From assembly GCA_024688095.1 (NCBI GenBank), contig JAILEJ010000005.1:1-7331 (forward strand): 7,331 nucleotides of DNA, given 5' to 3'. Positions 1 to 6,794 of this stretch are shown one piece after another. The notes beneath the pieces are model-generated. The model was given only the letters and a program-made list of their open reading frames with translations. It was not told the DNA's origin and ran no database searches. Each line of letters opens with the position of its first letter. Position 1 is the stretch's first letter. The translations under genes and the position numbers were made by a program. This DNA is from Butyrivibrio sp. GTDB lineage: Bacteria; Bacillota; Clostridia; Lachnospirales; Lachnospiraceae.

Positions 1-358
1 TGAGATTGAAATTATGCATACAAAATGTATGGGACCTGAAGATATGATTTCATCTTTATCAGGTGGAAATCAGCAGAAGGTTATATTTGGTAAATGGCTT
101 GAAAGAAATCCAAAGGTATTTATGATGGATGAACCTACAAGAGGTATTGATGTAGGTGCTAAATATGAAATATATGAGCTTATTATCAAGATGGCCAAGC
201 AGGGAAAAACAATTATTGTTGTTTCTTCCGAAATGCCGGAAATTCTGGGCATTACAAATAGAATTGGTGTTATGTCAAATGGACGCCTTTCGGGAATTGT
301 TAATACAAAAGAAACTAATCAGGAGGAACTCCTGCGTCTTAGTGCTATGTACCTTTGA
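1..358 (+). CDS. mglA: Galactose/methyl-galactoside ABC importer ATP-binding protein MglA, C-terminal part (5' truncated)
   Basis: This is the end of the ATPase that powers a CUT2-type sugar importer at the inner face of the membrane. The frame is already open at base 2, so about 118 residues are visible of a family that is usually about 500 residues with two fused nucleotide-binding domains; this is most of the second domain's catalytic core. Visible motifs are the ABC signature LSGGNQQK (bases 56-79), Walker B with catalytic Glu in VFMMDEPTRGID, and the region VVSSEMPEILG, where Ser stands in the H-loop position. That Ser is usual for the second domain of MglA-like proteins, so it is not a defect. 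The tail GIVNTKETNQEELLRLSAMYL closely resembles the end of E. coli MglA as I recall it, which separates it from RbsA and XylG. The gene ends 23 nt before mglC. The ATG at base 14 is internal, not a start. Confidence 0.93.
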   Translation, partial: EIEIMHTKCMGPEDMISSLSGGNQQKVIFGKWLERNPKVFMMDEPTRGIDVGAKYEIYELIIKMAKQGKTIIVVSSEMPEILGITNRIGVMSNGRLSGIVNTKETNQEELLRLSAMYL

Positions 359-381
359 TAGCTGAAGGGAAGGAGAAAAAA

Positions 382-2070
382 ATGAGCGAAAATAAATATA
401 ATGGCGGACAGGGGATTATTCTTAGCGAAGAGCAGGAAGAAAAACTCCTCGAGCCTATAAGAAGATATGTTGGTGAAATACAGAGTAAAATAGACGAGCT
501 TAGAAAAGATGGTACAGATAAGGTTATTGAATATACCAATTATATACAGCTTGTTAAGGAAGATAAGAGTTATACCAAAGGCGAAAAAGAAAATATTATA
601 CGTAATGCAAAAGACAGTATAGCAAAAGCAAAACAGGTTGAGGAAAAGAATAAGGCAGAAGTAAGCAGTCTTGTTACAAAGGCCTGCAATTACATTGATC
701 AGCATTATGATAATGAATACTATAATAAGGTTAAGGCATCCTGCGCAGAACAAAAGAAGGAAGCAGCAGTACGTTATCACCAGAATCTGGATAAATTAAA
801 AACAGAATATGATAAGACAGTTGCTGAAATTACCAAAAAAGGCGGAGCTGATGCAAAGCATGAATTAAAAGATGAAAAGTATGTATATAAAAATAAAACC
901 TTCGATGCAAAGATGACTTATGAAAAAGAGCTTTCTCTTATAAAAGATCATCTTCATGAGGCATTTACATACAAATATCATCTGATTGATCTTCTTAAGA
1001 TGAGTAAGTTTTCATTTAAGGAGAACAATGCCCAGAAGTGGGAAAATTACAAGTATACCTTTAACAGAAAACAGTTCTTCTTAAAGAATGGTCTTTATAT
1101 TGTTATCCTCGCTGTTTTTATTGCACTTTGTATCATAACTCCAATTATAAAAAATACACCACTTCTAACTGTTAACAATATTTTGAATATTTTGCAGCAG
1201 GCTTCTCCAAGAATGTTTCTTGCTCTCGGAGTTGCAGGTCTTATCCTTCTTACAGGTACTGACCTTTCAATTGGTCGTATGACTGGTATGGGTATGGTAA
1301 CAGCAACAATAATCATGCATAAGGGTGTAAATACAGGAGCTGTATTTGGCCATATATTTGATTTTACAGCACTTCCACTTACTGTAAGAGCAATCTTTGC
1401 ACTTGTAATGTGTATCCTGTTCTGTACACTATTTACATCCATTGCAGGTTTCTTTACAGCCAAGTTCAAGATGCATCCTTTTGTAGCAACTATGTCTAAC
1501 ATGCTTATTATCTTTGGTATAGTTACTTATGCAACAAAGGGCGTATCCTTTGGTGCAATCGAACCTGAAATTTCAAACATGATCGTTCCAAAGGTAAATG
1601 GATTCCCTATGATAATTTTATGGGCTGTTGTAGCAATTGCTATAGTATGGTTTATCTGGAATAAGACAAAGTTTGGTAAGAATTTATATGCTGTAGGCGG
1701 TAACCCGGAGGCAGCAGCTGTTTCAGGTATTTCTGTATTTAAGGTAACAATGGGTGCATTCATCATGGCAGGTATATTATATGGTTTTGGTTCATGGCTT
1801 GAGTGTGCAAGAATGGTTGGTTCAGGTTCTGCTGCTTATGGACAGGGCTGGGATATGGATGCAATTGCAGCCTGCGTAGTTGGTGGTGTTTCATTTACAG
1901 GTGGTATTGGTAAGATTTCAGGTGTAGTAACTGGTGTACTTATTTTTACAGCACTTACCTATTCACTTACAATCCTTGGTATTGATACCAATCTTCAGTT
2001 TGTATTTGAAGGTATCATCATTCTTACAGCAGTAACTCTTGACTGTTTGAAATATGTACAGAAAAAGTGA
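382..2070 (+). CDS. mglC: Galactose/methyl-galactoside ABC importer permease MglC with a long N-terminal cytoplasmic extension
   Basis: This is the membrane channel subunit of the mgl importer (BPD_transp_2 family), 562 residues long. The start is ATG 382, with AGGAG six bases upstream; an upstream in-frame TTG at 355 has no such site. Residues from about 226 to the end align by eye with the whole of E. coli MglC (about 336 residues). Shared features are the first TM segment (about 237-256), GTDLSIGR (292-299), GGNPEAAAVSG (from 439), DAIAACVVGGVSFTGGIG, and the C-terminal DCLKYVQKK. About ten hydrophobic segments are present. Residues 1-225 are extra: Lys/Glu-rich, without hydrophobic segments or signal peptide, with likely coiled-coil stretches near 66-105 and 116-155. 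Because the MglC core starts on the cytoplasmic side, this extension should be cytoplasmic, next to MglA. Its function is unknown to me. The gene follows mglA in the same operon and is followed by a terminator. Confidence 0.93.
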   Translation: MSENKYNGGQGIILSEEQEEKLLEPIRRYVGEIQSKIDELRKDGTDKVIEYTNYIQLVKEDKSYTKGEKENIIRNAKDSIAKAKQVEEKNKAEVSSLVTKACNYIDQHYDNEYYNKVKASCAEQKKEAAVRYHQNLDKLKTEYDKTVAEITKKGGADAKHELKDEKYVYKNKTFDAKMTYEKELSLIKDHLHEAFTYKYHLIDLLKMSKFSFKENNAQKWENYKYTFNRKQFFLKNGLYIVILAVFIALCIITPIIKNTPLLTVNNILNILQQASPRMFLALGVAGLILLTGTDLSIGRMTGMGMVTATIIMHKGVNTGAVFGHIFDFTALPLTVRAIFALVMCILFCTLFTSIAGFFTAKFKMHPFVATMSNMLIIFGIVTYATKGVSFGAIEPEISNMIVPKVNGFPMIILWAVVAIAIVWFIWNKTKFGKNLYAVGGNPEAAAVSGISVFKVTMGAFIMAGILYGFGSWLECARMVGSGSAAYGQGWDMDAIAACVVGGVSFTGGIGKISGVVTGVLIFTALTYSLTILGIDTNLQFVFEGIIILTAVTLDCLKYVQKK

Positions 2071-2093
2071 TTTATAGTTTCTCCCATTTTTAT

Positions 2094-2131
2094 AAAAAGG
2101 ATAGCGTGCGCAATAGCTGCTATCCTTTTTT
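2094..2131 (+). terminator. Rho-independent terminator of the mgl operon
   Basis: A perfect 12-bp stem (AAAAAGGATAGC at 2094-2105 pairing with GCTATCCTTTTT at 2119-2130) encloses a 13-nt loop and ends in a T-run that extends to 2131. It starts 23 nt after the mglC stop, so it most likely ends the mgl transcript. It implies that the two-component genes downstream have their own promoter. The A-run on the other side could give some activity on the minus strand, but there is no opposing gene in the window. Confidence 0.9.
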
Positions 2132-2160
2132 AGATGATACAAAAAGTTTTTTAGATGATA
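2126..2160. repeat. Direct repeat TTTTTTAGATGATA, two copies 21 bp apart
   Basis: Two identical 14-base copies lie at 2126-2139 and 2147-2160, so equivalent bases are exactly 21 bp apart, about two helical turns. The first copy overlaps the terminator T-run. The second leads into an inverted repeat, ATGATA-AAC-TATCAT (2155-2169). AraC-family regulators commonly bind direct repeats with about 21-bp spacing, and the next gene encodes such a regulator, so an operator is plausible. The region is very AT-rich, so chance remains a real alternative. Confidence 0.4.
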
Positions 2161-2269
2161 AACTATCATATAGAAAGTAATATAAAGTAGATATAAGAAA
2201 ATATAGGGTTAATATTTAAAGAGAAGATTATTAAAAGGTATTTCATTAAATAGTAAAAGGGGAAACAGT
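2132..2269 (+). promoter_or_regulatory. Leader/promoter region of the two-component cassette
   Basis: These 138 bases separate the mgl terminator from the response regulator. Several -10-like hexamers occur (TATAAA at 2181-2186, TATAAG at 2192-2197), but none has a good -35 at 16-18 bp, so I cannot fix the promoter. Weak -35 elements are consistent with an activator-dependent promoter, and the repeat and palindrome at 2126-2169 sit upstream of both hexamers, where an activator would bind. A promoter must lie here if the terminator works, but its exact position is not supported. Confidence 0.35.
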
Positions 2270-3862
2270 ATGGCTTACAAATGCTTACTTGTTGACGATG
2301 AAGAAAATGTAATCACAGCAATAATACAAAAAATTGATTGGGAATCAATAGGGTTTGAAACACCGAAAATAGCTCATAATGGTCTTGAGGCACTTGACCT
2401 TGCAGAAGAGGAAAATGTTGATGTTGTAATGACAGATATTCAAATGCCATATATGGACGGACTTGAACTTTCCAAAGAGCTAAAAAGATTATATCCCGGA
2501 ATTAGAATAATAGTTTTTTCTGGGTTTAACGAATTTGAATATGCAAAGGAAGCAATAAAATTTGAGGCTGAAGAATATATTCTTAAGCCAATTAATGCTG
2601 ATGAACTTCTTGAGGTGTTTACCAAGATAAGAAATTCACTTGATAAGCAACGCGAAGAAACTCAGAGTATAAAAAAGCTTTCAAAATATTATGCAGAAAG
2701 TCTTCCGATACTTCAGGAAAATTTTTATGGAGAACTTGTGTCAGGAAGAATTGCAGCGGACAGGATTGATGAACTTCTTTTAAACTATCAGATAGATTTA
2801 AAGGGACCATATTATGAGACGTTACTCATACATGTTAGCAGAAGCGAGTCTATTAAAGGTCTTAATCCGCTTCTTCTTAATATTTCAGTAGAAAGACTTG
2901 CAAGAGAAAGGCTTGGTGAGAAATTTGATGGAAAGTTTTTCTCTTATCATGGTGATATTGCTATGATTGCTCAGATGAAGGATTCCAAAGATGTTATAGA
3001 GCTAACAGATATAAGTGACAGCTTCTGCAGGCTTTCCAAGGTTGTCTGCAAAGCAGTCGTTACAGTAGGAATCGGGCTTGTCGTAACAGATCTTTCTGAT
3101 ATTTGTGAATCCATGAATCGTGCCGGAAAAGCGCTTACTTACAGGTCCGTTTATGGAACCGGAAAAGCCATAAATATTATGGAAATAGAAAGTGAAGATG
3201 TGCAGATAAACTACTATACAGGAGACCAGGAGAGAAGCTTTGAGGAAATACTTAACAGAATTCAGCTTGGTAAAGAAATAGATATAGATAAAGAGGTTGA
3301 TGATTATATATTAACCTATGGTGTTAAATATAATTCAATTAATGGATATGAATTTTTTACTATTGATACTATGAACAAGGTTTATCATTTTATAGTTGAA
3401 AACAGATTAAACATAGATGAAATATTTGTGGATAGAACAATCAGTACAATACTTCCAGATAAGCAGGAATTTAAAGAAAACCTTGTAGAGATTCTGAAGA
3501 AAATAAAAGAATTAATTGGTAACGGAAGAAATATGGGACTTATTTCATTCGCAGGTAAGGCGCAGAAATATGTCAGAGATAATTACAGTGATGAGAATAT
3601 CACTATAGATAAAGTATGTAGTCAGCTTGGAGTTAGTGCAGCATATTTTTCTACTGTATTTAAAAAAGAGACAGGAAAGACTTTTGTAAACTATCTTACA
3701 GATTACAGGATGGAAAAAGCAGCAAGGCTATTAAAAGAGACAGATGAAAAAACATACATGATCGCATCTAAAGTGGGATTTTCAGATCCTAATTATTTCA
3801 GCTATGTTTTTAAACGTCAGTTTGGAGTATCACCTTCTAAATACCGCAATGGAGAGTCTTGA
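2270..3862 (+). CDS. YesN-type response regulator: receiver domain plus AraC-family DNA-binding domain
   Basis: This is a cytoplasmic transcription factor of 530 residues, the output half of the two-component system with the kinase encoded next. The start is ATG 2270, with AAAAGGGG seven bases upstream. Residues 1-125 form a CheY-like receiver: acidic pair D9/D10, phosphoacceptor D56 in TDIQMPYMDG, S84 in VFSG, and K106 in ILKP, so all the phosphorylation residues are present. Residues 130-425 are a long linker typical in length for YesN proteins, with no motif I recognise. Residues from about 430 to 527 carry two helix-turn-helix units of the AraC type (ITIDKVCSQLGVSAAYFSTVFKKETG and the second ending in GFSDPNYFSYVFKRQFGVSPSKYR). 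Such regulators usually activate sugar uptake or polysaccharide-use genes. The target is not shown by sequence; the adjacent mgl operon and its own promoter are the first candidates. Its stop overlaps the kinase start. Confidence 0.93.
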   Translation: MAYKCLLVDDEENVITAIIQKIDWESIGFETPKIAHNGLEALDLAEEENVDVVMTDIQMPYMDGLELSKELKRLYPGIRIIVFSGFNEFEYAKEAIKFEAEEYILKPINADELLEVFTKIRNSLDKQREETQSIKKLSKYYAESLPILQENFYGELVSGRIAADRIDELLLNYQIDLKGPYYETLLIHVSRSESIKGLNPLLLNISVERLARERLGEKFDGKFFSYHGDIAMIAQMKDSKDVIELTDISDSFCRLSKVVCKAVVTVGIGLVVTDLSDICESMNRAGKALTYRSVYGTGKAINIMEIESEDVQINYYTGDQERSFEEILNRIQLGKEIDIDKEVDDYILTYGVKYNSINGYEFFTIDTMNKVYHFIVENRLNIDEIFVDRTISTILPDKQEFKENLVEILKKIKELIGNGRNMGLISFAGKAQKYVRDNYSDENITIDKVCSQLGVSAAYFSTVFKKETGKTFVNYLTDYRMEKAARLLKETDEKTYMIASKVGFSDPNYFSYVFKRQFGVSPSKYRNGES

Positions 3863-5679
3863 TGAATAAGGAAATATTTAAAAAGCTTTATAAGAAATAT
3901 CAGCCTAAAAGTATACAGATCATGCTTCTTGTTTCATTTAGTATAGCGGCTTTTGTTTCTATGATAACTCTGACAATAGTTTTATACAGTAACTTTGAAA
4001 ACCGTTCCAGAAATGTTTCTGTAGCAACAGGTACATGGATGCTGGAAAATACAGAAGATGACCTTAACAGATTTCTTGATAATATGCGACAGGTATCGAG
4101 TTCACTTTTTTTATCAGTTCAGCAGCAGACTGAAATAGATTCAGAGAAACTTTTAAATGAGTTTAGCCTGTTGTATCGTGCAACGCAAAATGATGTTATC
4201 AGTATTGCTTTGTTTGAAGCTAACGGAAATCTGATCACTGCATCTCCCTATGATAAGTTAAAAGAGGATTCGGATGTTACAAAGCAGGACTGGTATATAA
4301 ATACCATAAAAAATCCTGGTAAGATTCTTTTTTCAACGCCGCATGTTGAGAATTTATTCAGCTATTCAAATGATAATTTTTCCTGGGTGGTATCACTTAG
4401 CAGAACAGTCATCTTTACTAAGGGAGGACAGACAAGGCATGGAGTTTTGCTTGTTGATATAGACTATGCATCTGTTTGCAGAATAATGACCGGTATAAAT
4501 GATACAGGTTTGAATCAGTATGCCTATCTTTGTGATAGTGATGGGAATATTTTCTACCATCCGGAAAATATGGAAATAGCACTTAGAAAATATAATGAAG
4601 TTACTGCGGGCGCAGGGAAAAATGCTGCGGGAAATTATGTTCAGAATATAGATGGTAATACTTACAATATAACGGTTTCAGATATTGATTACACGGGATG
4701 GAAAATTGTATCTGTTATTCCATATATAAGACTGGCTGGATCAAGCAGTTATGTGAGGTATTTTGTAATACTGATTCTTTTGATGATTTTATTGGCGATT
4801 CTTATCATGAACAAGGTTATTGCTGCACGAATTGCAAGACCTATAAGAATGCTTACCACCTCGATTAAGAATGGAACTGTTACAGACACTTCTGTTCCAC
4901 GAATATATATTGGCGGATCATCTGAGGTAAGGTATCTTGGAAATACACTTCAAAAACTACTGGATCAGATTTCTGTTCTGATGCACAGCATACTAATAGA
5001 ACAGGAAGAAAAAAGAAAAAGCGAACTGGATGTTTTACAGTCACAGATAAATCCGCACTTTTTGTATAACACATTGGATTCGATCGTGTGGATGGTAGAA
5101 AGCGGACAGAATAAAGAAGCTTCTTTTATGATAACTCAGCTTGCTTCTCTGTTTAGAATATCTCTTTCTGAAGGCAGAACTATTATCAGAGTTGAAGAAG
5201 AGATGCGGCATGCGATTAGTTACAGTAATATACAAAAAGCAAGATTCAAAAACTCTTTTACAATAGACTATGATATAAGCGATGAAATTAAAGACGCTCT
5301 TTGTGTAAAACTTATTGTCCAGCCTATTCTCGAAAATGCTATTTATTATGGTGTTAAAGGAATGGAAGAGGAAGGGCATATAGATGTAAGAGCTTATAAA
5401 GACAATGATGATATGTATATTGAAGTAGAAGATAATGGTTATGGAATACCTGATGATATTCTCGAAAATATACTTACAGAAACCGGAAGAAAATCTGCAA
5501 GAGGATCAGGAGTTGGCCTTATAAATGTAGATAGCAGAATTAAGATAAGATTTGGCAAAAAATATGGACTTATAGTTACAAGTGAACTGGATGAGGGAAC
5601 ATGCGTCAAAATCCATCTTCCATATATACCGTACACCGAGGAGAACCAGAAGAAATATGAGAAAATTATTACAGAGTGA
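3862..5679 (+). CDS. YesM-type sensor histidine kinase with extracellular dCACHE-like domain
   Basis: This is a membrane sensor kinase of 605 residues that should phosphorylate the preceding regulator. ATG 3862 shares its A with the upstream TGA stop and has GGAG (3851-3854) seven bases before it; an in-frame TTG at 3859 is less likely. Order of parts: TM1 about 20-42; extracellular sensor about 45-295, resembling a double-CACHE fold (KQDWYINTIKNPGKILFSTP and YLCDSDGNIFYHP); TM2 about 300-322; HAMP about 320-375. A His_kinase domain (PF06580 type) follows, with phospho-accepting H399 in QSQINPHFLYNTLDS, then an ATPase domain with N-box N492 (QPILENAIYYG), G1 DNGYG (524-528) and G2 GSGVGL (548-553). 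All catalytic motifs are intact. The gene overlaps the binding-protein gene by 23 nt, suggesting that this protein takes its signal at least partly from that partner. Confidence 0.93.
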   Translation: MNKEIFKKLYKKYQPKSIQIMLLVSFSIAAFVSMITLTIVLYSNFENRSRNVSVATGTWMLENTEDDLNRFLDNMRQVSSSLFLSVQQQTEIDSEKLLNEFSLLYRATQNDVISIALFEANGNLITASPYDKLKEDSDVTKQDWYINTIKNPGKILFSTPHVENLFSYSNDNFSWVVSLSRTVIFTKGGQTRHGVLLVDIDYASVCRIMTGINDTGLNQYAYLCDSDGNIFYHPENMEIALRKYNEVTAGAGKNAAGNYVQNIDGNTYNITVSDIDYTGWKIVSVIPYIRLAGSSSYVRYFVILILLMILLAILIMNKVIAARIARPIRMLTTSIKNGTVTDTSVPRIYIGGSSEVRYLGNTLQKLLDQISVLMHSILIEQEEKRKSELDVLQSQINPHFLYNTLDSIVWMVESGQNKEASFMITQLASLFRISLSEGRTIIRVEEEMRHAISYSNIQKARFKNSFTIDYDISDEIKDALCVKLIVQPILENAIYYGVKGMEEEGHIDVRAYKDNDDMYIEVEDNGYGIPDDILENILTETGRKSARGSGVGLINVDSRIKIRFGKKYGLIVTSELDEGTCVKIHLPYIPYTEENQKKYEKIITE

Positions 5680-6661
5680 AGAAAATAAAGGCTTTATATT
5701 CCTTATTATATTTTTACTCTTTGCAATTGCAGTTATGGCACTTTTACTCGTAAATTATGATTCAAATGGTGAAGAATACAAAGTATCTGTAATTGTTAAT
5801 AACGCAAGGTCTTCAAGATGGGATAATCTAAGAGCGGGAATACAATTAGCCCTTGCAGACAAAAATGTTGATATTAATTTTGTAACCAGTGATGTATACG
5901 GGAATATAAATATTGAAAAGCAGCTTGTGGAAAAAGAAATAAAAAACGGAGCAGACGCACTTATTGTTGAATTGTGTACAAGTGCTGATACGCAGGAGAT
6001 TATAAGAAGTGCATCAGATAAAGTGCCAATTGCATTTGTAGAAACAAGTGCTGAGGCGCCAAAGAGTACAGGAAAAAGTATAGGCTTTTATACAGCAGAT
6101 AATATGCAGCTTGGAAGAGACCTTGCAAGCCTGGTTTTTGAGCAAAACAAAGATGGAAATATGACTATTGCAGTATTAGCAGGAAATCAGGAAATGAATT
6201 CAATGATTGACAGGCTCTCAGGGTTTGATGAGATCATGGGAGAGTATGGCCTTAAAGACTTTATTGTATATGAGGGAAGTGAAATAAATTTCGAAGAGTC
6301 TTTTAATCAAAAGGAACTGATTCCTGATATTATAGTTGCACTTGATTCAGAGCTGATGGAAAACGCCGTTACCTGGAAAAAAACAAATGAAAATAATGAA
6401 TACGGAAAAGTAAGAATATATGGAATAGCAGCATCTAATGCTAATTTAAAAGATCTTGATAATGGTTACATTGAAAGCGTTATTTTTGTAAACGATTATG
6501 AAATGGGATACATGGCAGCCACTGGTCTTATGGAAAAACTTAAGAGTCCTGGAAGTGATCTTGAGGATGGTACTTCAAGCTATATTGTAGCTGACAGGGA
6601 AGGAATGTTTGATAGTGAAAACCAGATGATTCTGTTCCCGACTAATTATTTGATTAAATAG
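5657..6661 (+). CDS. Membrane-anchored sugar-binding protein (Peripla_BP_4-like), probable sensory partner of the kinase
   Basis: This is a 334-residue protein of the periplasmic sugar-binding family (MglB/RbsB/XylF-like fold). The N-terminus is MRKLLQSEENKG followed by one hydrophobic segment (about 13-33). It has no lipobox Cys and no clear signal-peptidase site, so it is probably held outside the cell by an uncleaved anchor. Family features in order are VSVIVNNARSSRWDNLRAGIQLAL, an EKEIKNGADALIVE segment, VPIAFVETSAEAP, IGFYTADNMQLGRDLA, a central MTIAVLAGN strand, and VNDYEMGYMAATGLMEKL near the end; the fold appears complete. I chose ATG 5657 because it places a short basic segment before the anchor; GAGGAG lies 13 bases upstream, a long spacing, so coupling to kinase translation is likely. 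In-frame ATGs at 5582 and 5591 would add an implausible charged leader. Anchored binding proteins beside LytS/YesM kinases (for example XylFII-LytS of Clostridium) act in sensing rather than transport. The ligand cannot be named. Confidence 0.85.
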   Translation: MRKLLQSEENKGFIFLIIFLLFAIAVMALLLVNYDSNGEEYKVSVIVNNARSSRWDNLRAGIQLALADKNVDINFVTSDVYGNINIEKQLVEKEIKNGADALIVELCTSADTQEIIRSASDKVPIAFVETSAEAPKSTGKSIGFYTADNMQLGRDLASLVFEQNKDGNMTIAVLAGNQEMNSMIDRLSGFDEIMGEYGLKDFIVYEGSEINFEESFNQKELIPDIIVALDSELMENAVTWKKTNENNEYGKVRIYGIAASNANLKDLDNGYIESVIFVNDYEMGYMAATGLMEKLKSPGSDLEDGTSSYIVADREGMFDSENQMILFPTNYLIK

Positions 6662-6688
6662 TGTATAAAATTAAAAGTTCTTTTAAAT

Positions 6689-6706
6689 AGTGCTTTAAAG
6701 TGCTTT
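6689..6706. repeat. Short tandem direct repeat AGTGCTTT, 10-bp period
   Basis: Two copies of AGTGCTTT lie at 6689-6696 and 6699-6706, one helical turn apart. They overlap and flank the candidate -35 element of the downstream gene, so they could be a regulator site. Just upstream, TTAAAAGTTCTTTTAA (6671-6686) is a 16-base sequence with near-perfect dyad symmetry. No regulator can be assigned, and chance is possible in such AT-rich DNA. Confidence 0.3.
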
Positions 6707-6722
6707 CAAAAAATGTTAAAAT
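6694..6722 (+). promoter_or_regulatory. Candidate sigma-A promoter of the secreted-protein gene
   Basis: TTTAAA (6694-6699) is a 4-of-6 match to the -35 consensus. It is followed after 17 bp by TAAAAT (6717-6722), a 5-of-6 match to the -10, with an upstream TG that gives the extended -10 form TGTTAAAAT. Transcription would start near 6729, leaving a leader of about 65 nt that holds a small hairpin (GCTGA 6743-6747 with TCAGC 6753-6757). The hairpin has no T-run after it, so it is not a terminator. No clear terminator for the binding-protein gene lies in this gap, so some read-through is possible. Confidence 0.45.
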
Positions 6723-6794
6723 ATTTAAGGTTTTTATATCAGGCTGAGTTCTTCAGCAAAAATCAAAGGGGATAATAAAGAAAAGGAGAGAAGT

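Noticed and set aside
355..381. TTG at 355 as the start of mglC, giving nine more residues
   Set aside because: It overlaps the mglA stop and has no well-placed ribosome site, whereas ATG 382 has AGGAG at a six-base spacing.
319..780. Minus-strand open frame of 153 codons that reads like a hydrophobic membrane protein
   Set aside because: It lies antisense to the mglC extension, whose Lys/Glu-rich codons (AAA, GAA, AAG) read as Phe/Leu-rich on the other strand. The same region on the + strand has a good ribosome site and continues into the conserved permease.
1095..1502. Minus-strand open frame of 135 codons inside mglC
   Set aside because: It is fully antisense to the conserved transmembrane core of the permease, has no ribosome site I can support, and its protein matches no family I recognise.
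5041..5379. Minus-strand open frame of 112 codons inside the kinase gene
   Set aside because: It is antisense to the phospho-acceptor and ATP-binding motifs of the kinase, which are clearly the coding sense.
6671..6686. TTAAAAGTTCTTTTAA as a terminator after the binding-protein gene
   Set aside because: The stem is almost all A-T, the loop is only two to four bases and no T-run follows, so it is unlikely to terminate transcription.
6743..6757. Leader hairpin GCTGA/TCAGC as a riboswitch or attenuator
   Set aside because: The stem is only five or six base pairs, the leader is about 65 nt, and no known riboswitch core or alternative terminator stem is visible.
6771..6776. GATAAT as the -10 box of the secreted-protein gene
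   Set aside because: It is only about six bases before the ribosome site, so transcription would start within or after that site.
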